This document shows positions 37,545-45,441 of a stretch of 64,000 nt of DNA, in pieces; position 1 is the stretch's first letter, and every line of letters begins with the position of its first letter. The notes below the pieces were generated by a model. It had not been told where the DNA came from. It saw nothing but the letters and a program-made list of their open reading frames with translations, and did no database searches. Source of the DNA: Roseococcus pinisoli (lineage in GTDB: Bacteria > Pseudomonadota > Alphaproteobacteria > Acetobacterales > Acetobacteraceae); contig NZ_JAHCDA010000001.1 in assembly GCF_018413645.1 (NCBI RefSeq), positions 310,001-374,000 on the forward strand. The letters run 5' to 3'. The translations under genes were made by a program, and so were the position numbers.

Positions 37545-38324
37545 TCAGGGCGCACCCCGCGAGACCTGCATCAGCACCACCTGGATGGTGCCCCACCAGC
37601 GGCTCGCCAGCTCGACCCGCAGGGGAATCATCGGCGCGTCCGGCTGCACCGGGTTGCCGAAATGCACCACGCTGCGCGCCGGCTGGGCGTCTTCCGGCCG
37701 GTCGAGGGGAATGCCGGCCACCAGCCGGCTTTCGATTACGCAGCTGGGCTGTCCACCGCTATCGGCCTGACGCACCGGATCGGTGGTGAGGTCCAGCCGC
37801 GTCAGCCGCCGCCCGTCGAAGATCTGGGCCCGCGCCTCGCAGCGCCCCGTGTCGCGCACCTGGCGCGCCAGCAGGAGCATGGCCGAAAGCGCATCGAGGC
37901 TGCCCGGTAGGGCTTCCGGGGGGATGGGCGTCCGCTCCCGATCCTGCGCGGGCTCCAGCGTCAGGATTCTCGGGGCGCCGGAGGCCGAATATTCCAGCAG
38001 GGTGCGACGCGGGCTGCCGCGCCAGTTACCGCTGCTGCGATGCAGGCGGGGCAGCGGCCTGGCGCCCTGCCAGACGCCCTCGCTATGCGAAACCTGCTCG
38101 CCACGGAAGAAGATCGTGGCGAGGCCGCGGGGGCGCGTGCGCGTCTCGATCATATAGGGCACGCCAGGACCGCCGGGCGAGATGTCCACCCGGGCCTCCA
38201 TCACCGTCACGCCGGCGGCGGTGAAGACATAATCCGCATGCCACGTCACGGCCTTGGCCGGCGCGGCAAGCAGCACGAAACCCAGGACGATGCGTTGCAA
38301 CATGAAAACCATAGTTGGGGGCAT
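37545..38324 (-). CDS. DUF3108 family exported protein
   Basis: A 259-residue protein with the signal peptide MLQRIVLGFVLLAAPAKAVT (from the internal ATG at 38303; ATG 38324 adds seven residues). The mature part has the DUF3108 features ADYVFTAAGVTVMEARVDIS and MIETRTRPRGLATIFFRGEQ, then RTLLEYSASGAPRILTLEP and IPLRVELASRWWGTIQVVL at the end. Function is unknown; the family is periplasmic. It is convergent with gph. Confidence 0.82.
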   Translation of the reverse strand: MPPTMVFMLQRIVLGFVLLAAPAKAVTWHADYVFTAAGVTVMEARVDISPGGPGVPYMIETRTRPRGLATIFFRGEQVSHSEGVWQGARPLPRLHRSSGNWRGSPRRTLLEYSASGAPRILTLEPAQDRERTPIPPEALPGSLDALSAMLLLARQVRDTGRCEARAQIFDGRRLTRLDLTTDPVRQADSGGQPSCVIESRLVAGIPLDRPEDAQPARSVVHFGNPVQPDAPMIPLRVELASRWWGTIQVVLMQVSRGAP

Positions 38325-38388
38325 CGGATAGGCGAGGCAACCGTATTGACACTTCGTCCAATTCGCCGCAAACGCAGCGTCCTCGGAT

Positions 38389-38463
38389 GGGCGCGTAGCT
38401 CAGCGGTAGAGCACTGCCTTCACACGGCAGGGGTCACAGGTTCAATCCCTGTCGCGCCCACCA
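38389..38463 (+). tRNA. tRNA-Val (anticodon CAC)
   Basis: A 75-nt cloverleaf with acceptor GGGCGCG paired to CGCGCCC, the D-arm GCTCAGCGGTAGAGC, an anticodon stem CTGCC/GGCAG around TTCACAC (anticodon CAC, reading GUG), the T-loop GGTTCAATCCC and an encoded CCA end. All stems are intact. Confidence 0.96.
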
Positions 38464-38562
38464 TTCCATCCCACTCCCAAGACCTTCTGATAGCCTGAAC
38501 CACAGGCCCAAATCGCGTCTCGAGCCGCGGCAACGCGGGGCGTGCCGTCGCGTTTCGCGGAC

Positions 38563-38790
38563 ATGCCCCTTCCCGACGCCCCGATCCGCCTTTCCCTGGA
38601 CGTCATCGCCGCTGCCGAGGCCGCCGCGCGGGCCGCAGGCCTTTCGCCCCGCGACTGGATCGAACGCCTCGTGCTGCGGGAGGCGGGCCTCCTCGAATCG
38701 CCTCTCTCGCCCCACGAGGTCGGCCCCGAGGACGAAGCAAGGGGCGGCCCGGAAGCCTCGGAACCACCGACCCGGCCGACGGACGACTGA
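38563..38790 (+). CDS. Small hypothetical protein
   Basis: A 75-residue frame starting MPLPDAPIRLSLDVIAAAEA. The N-terminal half is Ala-rich helix-forming (AARAAGLSPRDWIERLVLRE), somewhat like a ribbon-helix-helix dimer, and the C-terminal half is acidic and disordered (EVGPEDEARGGPEASEPP). It begins 100 nt after the tRNA; an upstream ATG at 38542 is in frame. Function unknown. The third-position bias favours real coding, but the evidence is thin. Confidence 0.5.
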   Translation: MPLPDAPIRLSLDVIAAAEAAARAAGLSPRDWIERLVLREAGLLESPLSPHEVGPEDEARGGPEASEPPTRPTDD

Positions 38791-38807
38791 TCCTTTCGGA
38801 CCCGGCC

Positions 38808-39776
38808 TCACCGGCCGGCGGATGTGAGCTCCCGCTCGAGTGCCGCGACCTCCTCCCGCAGCTGGCGCAGATAGGCGTCGCGCTGCGCGACCTCCGCCAC
38901 GGATTTCAGGGGCCAGCCATGGGCGGTCGCGATGTCCTGGCGCTTGCGGCGGATGAGTTCGGCGAGCTCCGGGCGGCGTGACGTCGCACCAGCCGATTCG
39001 GCATCGAACGCGACCGGTATCTCAGGCAGCGGCACGGCCTCAGGCGGTGCGATGTCCGGCGCGAGCGCGCCCGATACCGCCATCTGTTCGAAGAGTCGGA
39101 TCAGGACTGACCAGCGCAGCGTCGCGAGGCGGTCCGCGTCCCGGCCGAGCCTATCGTCCGCGGCCCGGCGGAATGCTGCCGCAGCACGTGGCCCGACCGT
39201 CAGTTCGAGGAAAGCCTCGACCTCGCGCAGCCCCGGCCGCGACGGGTGGGCCCGCGCATGGCGGCGCCAGGCCCGCATCAGCCCCCAGGCGGTGCTGCGC
39301 ACCGCAAGCCGATGCATTGCCGAGGCGCTGAAGGCCTCGGCCACCCAATCGCCGCCCCAGGCCAGGGCGTAGAGGAGACGAGATCCGGCCTCGCGCAGTA
39401 ACTCGCGCGCCCCGGACCGCCAGAGAAGAGCCAGCCCCGGCGCGGCCAAAGCCAAAAGGGACAGGGGATGGCCCCAGCCCCGCATCATCGCCCCCCAGAC
39501 ACCCCAGAGAAATGCCGCCAGCAGCAATGCTTCGAGGAGCCTCGGCATCACGCCCCAGCGCATCGCCGGCTTGGCCCTCGGCCGGCGCGCTTCCCGCAAC
39601 AGGAGGCGCGAATGCTCCAGCAGGTGCCGGACGTCCTCCCGCCGCTCGGCTAGGCCACTTTGCTCCAGCCGTGCCACCAGTTCCTGGAGCTCCGCCGCGG
39701 CGCCACCCTGCGGCCGCCTGCCCTTCACCTCCCCCTCCCTTGCTCGGCGCCGGCGCTCGCCTGCGCGGGAGATCAT
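38808..39776 (-). CDS. Hypothetical membrane-associated protein
   Basis: A 322-residue protein. It has a basic and helical N-terminal part (LQELVARLEQSGLAERREDV), one or two central membrane segments (LLEALLLAAFLWGVWGAMMR and HPLSLLALAAPGLALLW), an Arg-rich helical middle and a C-terminal helix that looks like a coiled coil (REEVAALERELTSAGR). No family is recognised. The start is uncertain: ATG 39776, or GTG 39728, which removes a highly basic leader. It is convergent with the small frame at 38563. Confidence 0.65.
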   Translation of the reverse strand: MISRAGERRRRAREGEVKGRRPQGGAAAELQELVARLEQSGLAERREDVRHLLEHSRLLLREARRPRAKPAMRWGVMPRLLEALLLAAFLWGVWGAMMRGWGHPLSLLALAAPGLALLWRSGARELLREAGSRLLYALAWGGDWVAEAFSASAMHRLAVRSTAWGLMRAWRRHARAHPSRPGLREVEAFLELTVGPRAAAAFRRAADDRLGRDADRLATLRWSVLIRLFEQMAVSGALAPDIAPPEAVPLPEIPVAFDAESAGATSRRPELAELIRRKRQDIATAHGWPLKSVAEVAQRDAYLRQLREEVAALERELTSAGR

Positions 39777-39958
39777 TCAGGGGACAGCGAATGAAGATCG
39801 GATTAAGGAGGAACGGCCCTCGCCCAGGCCGGCGGGGTCTCCCTCATCGGGCAGGACCGGCGGAAATCCTCGCTTGCGCAGGCCGGACCGATGGCCTAAA
39901 CGCCGCCGACCCACGGCGGGAGCCATCGCGCCTGCCGCTTTTCCGAAAGCCCCGCGCC

Positions 39959-40186
39959 ATGAAGCCCGATATCCACCCCGCCTATCACGACCTGACGATC
40001 ATCATGACGGACGGGACGACCTTCAAGACCCGCACCGCGGGCGGCAAGCCGGGCGAGACGCTGCGCCTTGACATCGATCCGAAGAGCCACCCGGTCTGGA
40101 CCGGCGTGCAGCGCATCATGGACACGGGCGGCCAGGTCGCGAAGTTCAACAAGAAGTTCGCCGGCATCGGCATGCGCAAGGGCTGA
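39959..40186 (+). CDS. rpmE: 50S ribosomal protein L31
   Basis: A 75-residue bL31: MKPDIHPAYHDLTIIMTDGT, then TFKTRTAGGKPGETLRLDID and SHPVWTGVQRIMDTGGQVAK. It has no cysteines, so it is the zinc-free (C-minus) form, which in many bacteria replaces zinc-binding L31 under zinc limitation. Here it is the copy seen; whether a C-plus paralogue exists elsewhere is unknown. It is followed by a strong terminator. Confidence 0.94.
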   Translation: MKPDIHPAYHDLTIIMTDGTTFKTRTAGGKPGETLRLDIDPKSHPVWTGVQRIMDTGGQVAKFNKKFAGIGMRKG

Positions 40187-40210
40187 TCTCCGCCCTCTGC
40201 TGCTGGAAAG

Positions 40211-40249
40211 AGCCGCCCGGTCAACGACCTGGGCGGCTTTTTTCGTTTT
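40211..40249 (+). terminator. Rho-independent terminator of rpmE
   Basis: AGCCGCCC (40211-40218) pairs with GGGCGGCT (40231-40238), with an inner GGT/ACC pair, followed by TTTTTTCGTTTT. Confidence 0.93.
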
Positions 40250-40261
40250 AGCGCGGACCCT

Positions 40262-40290
40262 CTTGAACCGCCCTTTGCGGCGTCACATCT
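40262..40290 (+). promoter_or_regulatory. Possible heat-shock (RpoH-type) promoter of hsp20
   Basis: CTTGAA at 40262-40267 and TCACATCT at 40283-40290, 15 nt apart, resemble the sigma-32 -35 (CTTGAA) and -10 (CCCCATNT) elements. The match is partial and judged by eye. Confidence 0.4.
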
Positions 40291-40309
40291 CCGCTTTGTC
40301 GAGGCGCCC

Positions 40310-40407
40310 CCTGGGGCTTCGGCGCGGATCCGAAGGCCTGTCGCCCGCATGGGGACGGCGCCGGTCGGGACGCTTCAACCGGACCTTGCTCCTCAAGGAG
40401 GTTCAAC
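40310..40407 (+). promoter_or_regulatory. ROSE-type RNA thermometer in the hsp20 leader
   Basis: The last hairpin pairs CTCCT (40389-40393) with the Shine-Dalgarno AGGAG (40396-40400). Next to it TTG on one side faces GTT on the other, giving the U-U and G-G non-standard pairs typical of ROSE elements (U-U/C-G-C-U opposite the Shine-Dalgarno). A separate hairpin CTTCGG/CCGAAG lies upstream near 40316-40338. In alphaproteobacteria ROSE leaders precede small heat-shock genes and open on warming. The pairing is seen; the heat function is inferred from the family. Confidence 0.82.
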
Positions 40408-40875
40408 GTGAACACCATTGATTTCTCGCCCCTTTTCCGCACCGCCATTGGTTTCGACCGCGTTGCGCGCCTGCTCGACGGCGTGCGCAGCCAGGCGGAG
40501 GCGCAGGCCTATCCCCCGTACAACATCGAAGCGACCGGCGATGACAGCTACGTGCTGACCATGGCCGTGGCCGGCTTCGGCCCCGAGGACATCGAGATGA
40601 TCGTCCGCGAGGACACGCTCGTGATCAGCGGCAAGGCGCCGCAGCCCGAGGGCCAGGAGCGCCGCTTCGTCCATCGCGGCATCGCGGGCCGGGCCTTCGA
40701 GCGTCGCTTCGTGCTGGCCGACCACCTCGTGGTCCAGGGCGCGCGGATGGAGAACGGCCTGCTGCATGTCGCGCTGAAGCGCGAGGTGCCCGAGGCGCTG
40801 AAGCCCCGCCGGATCGAGATCCAGGCGCCGGCGCCGCGCCAGGCTGCCATCGAGCAGGTCGCCCAGGCGGCCTGA
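40408..40875 (+). CDS. Hsp20 family small heat-shock protein (IbpA-like)
   Basis: A 155-residue protein starting at GTG 40408 after a perfect AAGGAGG. MNTIDFSPLFRTAIGFDRVA is the IbpA-type N-terminus; the alpha-crystallin domain spans about residues 35-130 (PYNIEATGDDSYVLTMAVAG, GIAGRAFERRFVLADHLVVQ, MENGLLHVALKREVPE). The C-terminal tail has the I-x-I-like RRIEIQ. It is an ATP-independent holdase for unfolded proteins. Its leader is a ROSE thermometer, and a terminator follows. Confidence 0.95.
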   Translation: MNTIDFSPLFRTAIGFDRVARLLDGVRSQAEAQAYPPYNIEATGDDSYVLTMAVAGFGPEDIEMIVREDTLVISGKAPQPEGQERRFVHRGIAGRAFERRFVLADHLVVQGARMENGLLHVALKREVPEALKPRRIEIQAPAPRQAAIEQVAQAA

Positions 40876-40895
40876 ACCAGGCGGCCTGATCGGTC

Positions 40896-40928
40896 GGGCC
40901 GGCGGGAAACTGCCGGCCCTTTCCTTTT
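40896..40928 (+). terminator. Rho-independent terminator of hsp20
   Basis: GGGCCGGC (40896-40903) pairs with GCCGGCCC (40912-40919), followed by TTTCCTTTT. Confidence 0.88.
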
Positions 40929-40939
40929 CCGGGCCTCGC

Positions 40940-41131
40940 TTAGCCGCTCTTGCGGAAGAAGGCGTCGGCCGCCGCGCGCTGATGGGCCCGCGCCTGAATG
41001 GCCGCCTCCGCCCGCGCGATCTCCTCCTTCAGCTCCGCGATATAGGCCTGCAGGTCCGTCTCGGACCAATCCTGCAGGGCGGCGGGCGTGAACCTCTGAA
41101 ATTTTCCGCGCGCCGGCTCTTCATCGAACAT
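40940..41131 (-). CDS. DUF1192 family protein
   Basis: A 63-residue protein starting MFDEEPARGKFQRFTPAALQ, with a coiled-coil LQAYIAELKEEIARAEAAIQ and the family-typical end QRAAADAFFRKSG. DUF1192 proteins are small alphaproteobacterial proteins of unknown function. ATG 41131 is preceded by GGAGG; an in-frame ATG at 41152 is not. It is convergent with hsp20. Confidence 0.85.
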   Translation of the reverse strand: MFDEEPARGKFQRFTPAALQDWSETDLQAYIAELKEEIARAEAAIQARAHQRAAADAFFRKSG

Positions 41132-41252
41132 CGCGATCCTCCATTTCCTCATAGGGCTTGGCCCAGGGCTGGCCTGCCACTATAGGGCTTGCCACGAAGG
41201 GCTGTCCCGTCCGGGCGCCGTCCCAGCCCCCTGCCACCATGGAAGCACCGTC

Positions 41253-41834
41253 ATGGCCCAGCCGCCCCTGATGCCCAAGGCCACCGCCGTCTGGCTGATC
41301 GAGAAGACCTCGCTGTCCTTCGAGCAGATCGCCGATTTCGTCCAGATGCACCCGCTCGAGGTTCAGGCCATCGCCGATGGCGAGGTGGCGCAGGGCATCA
41401 TCGGCTATGACCCGGTCGCCAACGGCCAGGTGACGCGTGAGGACATCGCCCGCGCGGAGGCCAATGGCGCGGCGCGGCTGACGCTGGCGCCGAACGCCCT
41501 TCCGGTGGCCAAGGGACGCGGCAAGGGCGGCCGCTACACGCCGGTCGCCAAGCGCAACGATCGCCCCGACGGCATTGCCTGGCTGCTGCGCAACCATCCG
41601 GAGCTCACCGAGGCGCAGATCGGCAAGCTGGTCGGCACCACCAAGGAAACCATCCAGAAGGTGCGCGACCGCACGCATTGGAACAGCGCGAACATCAAGC
41701 CGCGCGATCCGGTGATCCTGGGTCTGTGCAGCCAGGGCACCCTGAACGCCGCGGTGAGCGCGGCGCAGGAGCGTCTGCGCGCCGAGGGCGCGCCCATCCC
41801 CACCCCTGTGCCGACGACCTTCGACAGCGAGTGA
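41253..41834 (+). CDS. DUF1013 family protein, TrcR-type cell-cycle regulator
   Basis: A 193-residue protein starting MAQPPLMPKATAVWLIEKTS. It has an HTH-like segment (LSFEQIADFVQMHPLEVQAI), a second one (NHPELTEAQIGKLVGTTKET), the stretch VRDRTHWNSANIKPRDPVIL and a Pro-rich end. This is the DUF1013 family, conserved in Alphaproteobacteria and annotated as the cell-cycle regulator TrcR. It is divergent from the DUF1192 gene and followed by a hairpin. Confidence 0.88.
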   Translation: MAQPPLMPKATAVWLIEKTSLSFEQIADFVQMHPLEVQAIADGEVAQGIIGYDPVANGQVTREDIARAEANGAARLTLAPNALPVAKGRGKGGRYTPVAKRNDRPDGIAWLLRNHPELTEAQIGKLVGTTKETIQKVRDRTHWNSANIKPRDPVILGLCSQGTLNAAVSAAQERLRAEGAPIPTPVPTTFDSE

Positions 41835-41837
41835 GGG

Positions 41838-41859
41838 GCGGGGCGGATTTCCGCCCCGC
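41838..41859 (+). terminator. Hairpin after the DUF1013 gene
   Basis: GCGGGGCGG-ATTT-CCGCCCCGC, a 9-bp stem just after the stop codon, without a U-run. Confidence 0.5.
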
Positions 41860-41928
41860 GATAGGTTGGGGCCCAAATCAGGCCGGGCCCGCTGGCGGCG
41901 GGGTTAGCCCCGCCTCTTCCGATCCGCG

Positions 41929-42099
41929 CTAGGAAGCGCGGCGGAGCTTCTCCATTTCTTCCTTGAGTTGGAGCTTCTCGAGCTTCAGGCGGGTCAACGC
42001 GACGTCGTTCGGCCGAGGGCGGGCGCCTTCGGCGGAGATGCGCGTCTCCAGCTCTGCGTGTCGGGATTCCAAAGCTCGCACCCTAGGGGCATGCATCAT
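41929..42099 (-). CDS. DUF465 (YdcH-type) small protein, copy 1
   Basis: A 56-residue protein MMHAPRVRALESRHAELETR with the DUF465 end LTRLKLEKLQLKEEMEKLRR, a short helical hairpin. The start is ATG 42099 or 42096; longer in-frame extensions are not conserved in character. The role of DUF465 proteins is unclear. It is divergent from a second DUF465 gene 146 nt away. Confidence 0.8.
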   Translation of the reverse strand: MMHAPRVRALESRHAELETRISAEGARPRPNDVALTRLKLEKLQLKEEMEKLRRAS

Positions 42100-42245
42100 G
42101 CAGTGGGTTCCTCTGCTCGGCGCCTGCTTCGGCCACCCATCACGGGCGGGCCATTGGCATCGCCTGTTGATGCGGCTGTTGCGACCGCATCCAGGCATGC
42201 TATCCCCCGTCGAACCGGGTAGGCGAGTGAATTCGCTCGCCTCGC

Positions 42246-42476
42246 ATGAATCGGCCCGAGGATACGGCGAAACGGATGCTTGAAGACCGAGAAGCCATGT
42301 TGCGGCGCCTGCATGAGTTGCGCAGCGAGCACCGCGATCTCGACACCGTCATCTTACGCCTCGAAAGCGGCTTCGGCGACCAGCTGCAGCTGCAGCGGCT
42401 CAAGAAGCGAAAGCTGAAGCTGAAGGACGAGGTTTCCTGGCTGGAGGGGCAGCTTGTCCCCGACATCATCGCCTGA
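42246..42476 (+). CDS. DUF465 (YdcH-type) small protein, copy 2
   Basis: A 76-residue, highly charged helical protein: MNRPEDTAKRMLEDREAMLR, LHELRSEHRDLDTVILRLES and LQRLKKRKLKLKDEVSWLEG. The H-R-D-L-D and L-K-K-R-K-L-x-L-K-D-E pattern is the DUF465 signature. It is only 15 nt upstream of purE and may share its message. Function unknown. Confidence 0.87.
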   Translation: MNRPEDTAKRMLEDREAMLRRLHELRSEHRDLDTVILRLESGFGDQLQLQRLKKRKLKLKDEVSWLEGQLVPDIIA

Positions 42477-42491
42477 GCAGGCTACGGTTGA

Positions 42492-42986
42492 ATGACTCCA
42501 AACGACACCACGCCGATCGTCGGCATCATCATGGGCAGCCGCTCCGACTGGGAGACGATGCGCCATGCCGACGAGACCCTGTCCGCGCTGGACATCCCCC
42601 ATGAATGCCAGGTCGTCTCGGCCCACCGCACCCCCGGCCGGCTGTTCGACTATGCCCATGCCGCCCGCGGCCGCGGGCTCAAGGTGATCATCGCCGGCGC
42701 CGGCGGCGCCGCGCATCTGCCCGGCATGGCCGCCAGCATGACGCCGCTGCCCGTGCTCGGCGTCCCTGTGGAGAGCCATGCCCTCAAGGGCATGGATTCG
42801 CTGCTTTCCATCGTCCAGATGCCGGGCGGCGTGCCGGTCGGCACGCTGGCCATCGGCAAGGCCGGCGCCATCAATGCCGCGCTTCTCGCCGCCTCCATCC
42901 TGGCCCTGTCCGACCCCGCCCTTGCCGGGCGCCTGGACGCCTGGCGCGCCCGCCAGACCGAAAGCGTTCCGAATGACCCGGCCTGA
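42492..42986 (+). CDS. purE: 5-(carboxyamino)imidazole ribonucleotide mutase
   Basis: A 164-residue class I Pur[61 protein letters not shown] and [18 protein letters not shown]. It converts N5-CAIR, made by PurK, to CAIR. Its 3' end overlaps the purK start by 14 nt. Confidence 0.97.
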   Translation: MTPNDTTPIVGIIMGSRSDWETMRHADETLSALDIPHECQVVSAHRTPGRLFDYAHAARGRGLKVIIAGAGGAAHLPGMAASMTPLPVLGVPVESHALKGMDSLLSIVQMPGGVPVGTLAIGKAGAINAALLAASILALSDPALAGRLDAWRARQTESVPNDPA

Positions 42987-44109
42987 CGTGGCTTCCTCCC
43001 CCCTTCCCCCCGGCTCCACGATCGGCATTCTCGGCAGCGGCCAGCTGGGCCGGATGAGCGCGATCGCGGCAGCGCGACTCGGCTATCGGACCCATGTCTT
43101 CGGCCCCGAGCCCGATTCGCCCGGCATGCAGGTGGCGACGGCGCACACGCTGGCCGCCTATGAGGATGTCGAGGCGCTGCGGCGCTTCGCCGGCGAGGTC
43201 GACGTCGCGACCTTCGAATTCGAGAACGTTCCGCTGGCGACGCTCGAGGCGCTGGACGGGCGCGTGCCCTGCCGGCCCGGCCTCAAAGCCCTGTCGATCT
43301 GCCAGGACCGCGTGACCGAGAAGCGTTTCCTGGCCGAGGCCGGCGTGCCCGTGGCGCCCTGGCGCGAAATCCGCACCGAGTCGGAGCTGCAGGCGGCGAT
43401 CGCCGAGATCGGCCTGCCCGCCGTGCTCAAGACCACGCGCCTCGGCTATGACGGGCGGGGCCAGGCGGTGCTGCGCCGGCCGGAGGACGCCGCGGCGGCT
43501 TTCGCACGACTCGAGCCCAAGCCGCTGATTCTGGAAGCTTTCGTTCCCTTCGTCGCCGAGATCTCGGGCATCGCCGCCCGCGGCCTGGACGGTGCCGTCG
43601 AGACCTATGACGCGATCGAGAATCGCCACCGGCATCACATCCTCGACCTCTCCTTTGCGCCTGCCCGCCTGCCGGCGGCGGCGGCCGAGGCGGTCCGCGC
43701 GCATGTGGCGCAGGTCGCGGCCGCGCTCGATCTGGTGGGCGTCGTGGCGCTGGAGATGTTCCTGCTGCCGGACGGCAGCCTGCTCGGCAACGAGATCGCC
43801 CCGCGGCCGCACAATTCCGGCCACTGGACGATGGACGCCTGCCTCTGCAGCCAGTTCGAGCAGCATGTCAGGGCCGTTGCCGGCCTGCCACTGGGCAGCC
43901 CGGCACGCCACCGGGACGCGGTCATGCACAACCTCGTAGGCCCCGAAGGCCTGGCGGCCTGGCCCGATATGGTCGCGCGTCGGGACGTGGTCGCGCACTG
44001 GTACGGCAAGGCTGAAGCTCGGCCGGGCCGCAAGCTGGGGCACGCCAACCGCCTGCTTTCGCTGGACTCTCTCGCCTCGCTGGACAAGGCGGCAGCCGAG
44101 GGCTTCTGA
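42973..44109 (+). CDS. purK: 5-(carboxyamino)imidazole ribonucleotide synthase
   Basis: A 378-residue ATP-grasp enzyme. It begins [20 protein letters not shown] with [18 protein letters not shown] directly after; later pieces are [40 protein letters not shown] and [20 protein letters not shown]. It carboxylates AIR to N5-CAIR with ATP and bicarbonate. The ATG at 42973 lies inside the purE end, so the two are coupled. Confidence 0.96.
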   Translation: MTRPDVASSPLPPGSTIGILGSGQLGRMSAIAAARLGYRTHVFGPEPDSPGMQVATAHTLAAYEDVEALRRFAGEVDVATFEFENVPLATLEALDGRVPCRPGLKALSICQDRVTEKRFLAEAGVPVAPWREIRTESELQAAIAEIGLPAVLKTTRLGYDGRGQAVLRRPEDAAAAFARLEPKPLILEAFVPFVAEISGIAARGLDGAVETYDAIENRHRHHILDLSFAPARLPAAAAEAVRAHVAQVAAALDLVGVVALEMFLLPDGSLLGNEIAPRPHNSGHWTMDACLCSQFEQHVRAVAGLPLGSPARHRDAVMHNLVGPEGLAAWPDMVARRDVVAHWYGKAEARPGRKLGHANRLLSLDSLASLDKAAAEGF

Positions 44110-44110
44110 C

Positions 44111-44155
44111 CCTGTGGCTGAAAGGCCAGGGCGGATGTGACGTTTTCGCCACAGG
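44111..44155 (+). terminator. Inverted repeat after purK
   Basis: CCTGTGGC (44111-44118) and GCCACAGG (44148-44155) are perfect inverted repeats separated by 29 nt. It may act as a weak terminator; there is no U-run. Confidence 0.3.
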
Positions 44156-44291
44156 CCCCGGGGAATTGATTGCCGAGGTGATGCAATCGCCGGGTCTTGT
44201 TGTTAGGTTGCCGTCACGCAGCGCAGGATCGTACCCGTCGGGTGCACTGTGCAGCGACCGAACAAACGACTTGTATTCAAGGAGAACGAGG

Positions 44292-45383
44292 ATGAGCCTC
44301 AAGAAGGCCCTTCTGGCCGCGACCGTTCTGTCGCTGCCCGTGGCTGCCCAGGCGCAGCCGATCACCGGCCTCTACATCGGCGGCGGCGTCGGCGCGAACT
44401 ATCGCGAGCCCGGCAGCGAGACCCTCAGCCTGCGCGGCCCCGGTGGCGCCACCAGCGGCGGCTTCGACGTCAAGACCAACTGGGGCTGGACGGCTCTCGG
44501 CAGCATCGGCTGGGGCTTCGGCAACGGCCTGCGCGTTGAGATCGAAGGCAACTACCGCAACAACGCCGTTCGCCGCGTTTCCGGTGCGGTCACCAGCGGC
44601 GGCACCGTCCACCAGTACGGTGTGATGGCGAATGCCCTGTACGACTTCAACTTCCTCAACCTGAACGTCGGCGGCGTGGGCATTGTCCCCTATGTCGGCG
44701 CCGGTGTGGGTTATGGTTGGAACGACTGGCGCAACGTGAACGGCCGCAACGGCGGCGCGCAGGTCCGCGTTGACGACCGTGACGGCCAGTTCGCCTATCA
44801 GGGCATCGCCGGTCTGGCCTTCGGCCTCGACTCGGTTGTCCCCGGCCTGGCGCTGACCACCGAATACCGCTTCTACGGCACCCTCGAGCCCGAGCTGGGC
44901 GCGACGGCGAACCTGAACGGTCGTGCGGTTGCGGCCGGCACCTACAAGCCGACCAACTACAACCACTCGATCCTGGCTGGTCTGCGCTATGCGTTTAACG
45001 CGCCGCGCCCGGCTCCGGTTGTGGCCGCGCCCGTCGCCGCCGCCCCGGCTCCGGCCCGCACCTACCTGGTCTTCTTCGACTGGGATCGCGCTGACCTGAC
45101 CGAGCGCGCTCGCCAGATCATCGGCGAGGCGGCTCAGAACGCCCGCGCCGTGTCGGCGACCCGCATCGAGGTGTCCGGCCACGCCGACCGCACCGGTACG
45201 GCTCAGTACAACCAGCGCCTGTCGGTGCGTCGCGCCGAGGCGGTTGCCGCCGAGCTCGTCCGCCGTGGTATCGCCCGCAACGAGATCACGATCCAGGGCT
45301 TCGGCTTCGATCGTCCGCTCGTTCCGACGGCGCAGGGCGTCCGCGAGCCGCAGAACCGCCGCGTCGAGATCGTCCTGCGCTAA
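44292..45383 (+). CDS. OmpA family outer membrane protein
   Basis: A 363-residue protein with the signal peptide MSLKKALLAATVLSLPVAAQ (cut near AQA). The N-terminal part is an OmpA-like eight-strand barrel: ITGLYIGGGVGANYREPGSE, GNGLRVEIEGNYRNNAVRR and LALTTEYRFYGTLEPEL. After an Ala/Pro linker (about 235-255) comes the peptidoglycan-binding OmpA domain with VFFDWDRADLTERARQIIGE and VSGHADRTGTAQYNQRLSVR. ATG 44292 is preceded by AAGGAG. It anchors the outer membrane to the wall. A strong terminator follows. Confidence 0.94.
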   Translation: MSLKKALLAATVLSLPVAAQAQPITGLYIGGGVGANYREPGSETLSLRGPGGATSGGFDVKTNWGWTALGSIGWGFGNGLRVEIEGNYRNNAVRRVSGAVTSGGTVHQYGVMANALYDFNFLNLNVGGVGIVPYVGAGVGYGWNDWRNVNGRNGGAQVRVDDRDGQFAYQGIAGLAFGLDSVVPGLALTTEYRFYGTLEPELGATANLNGRAVAAGTYKPTNYNHSILAGLRYAFNAPRPAPVVAAPVAAAPAPARTYLVFFDWDRADLTERARQIIGEAAQNARAVSATRIEVSGHADRTGTAQYNQRLSVRRAEAVAAELVRRGIARNEITIQGFGFDRPLVPTAQGVREPQNRRVEIVLR

Positions 45384-45412
45384 GCAGGACTTTCCTTCGC
45401 AGGAATTGGGAG

Positions 45413-45441
45413 GGGGCGCCGAAAGGCGCCCCTTTCTTTTT
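45413..45441 (+). terminator. Rho-independent terminator of the OmpA-family gene
   Basis: GGGGCGCC-GAAA-GGCGCCCC, an 8-bp stem with a GNRA loop, followed by TTTCTTTTT. Confidence 0.93.
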
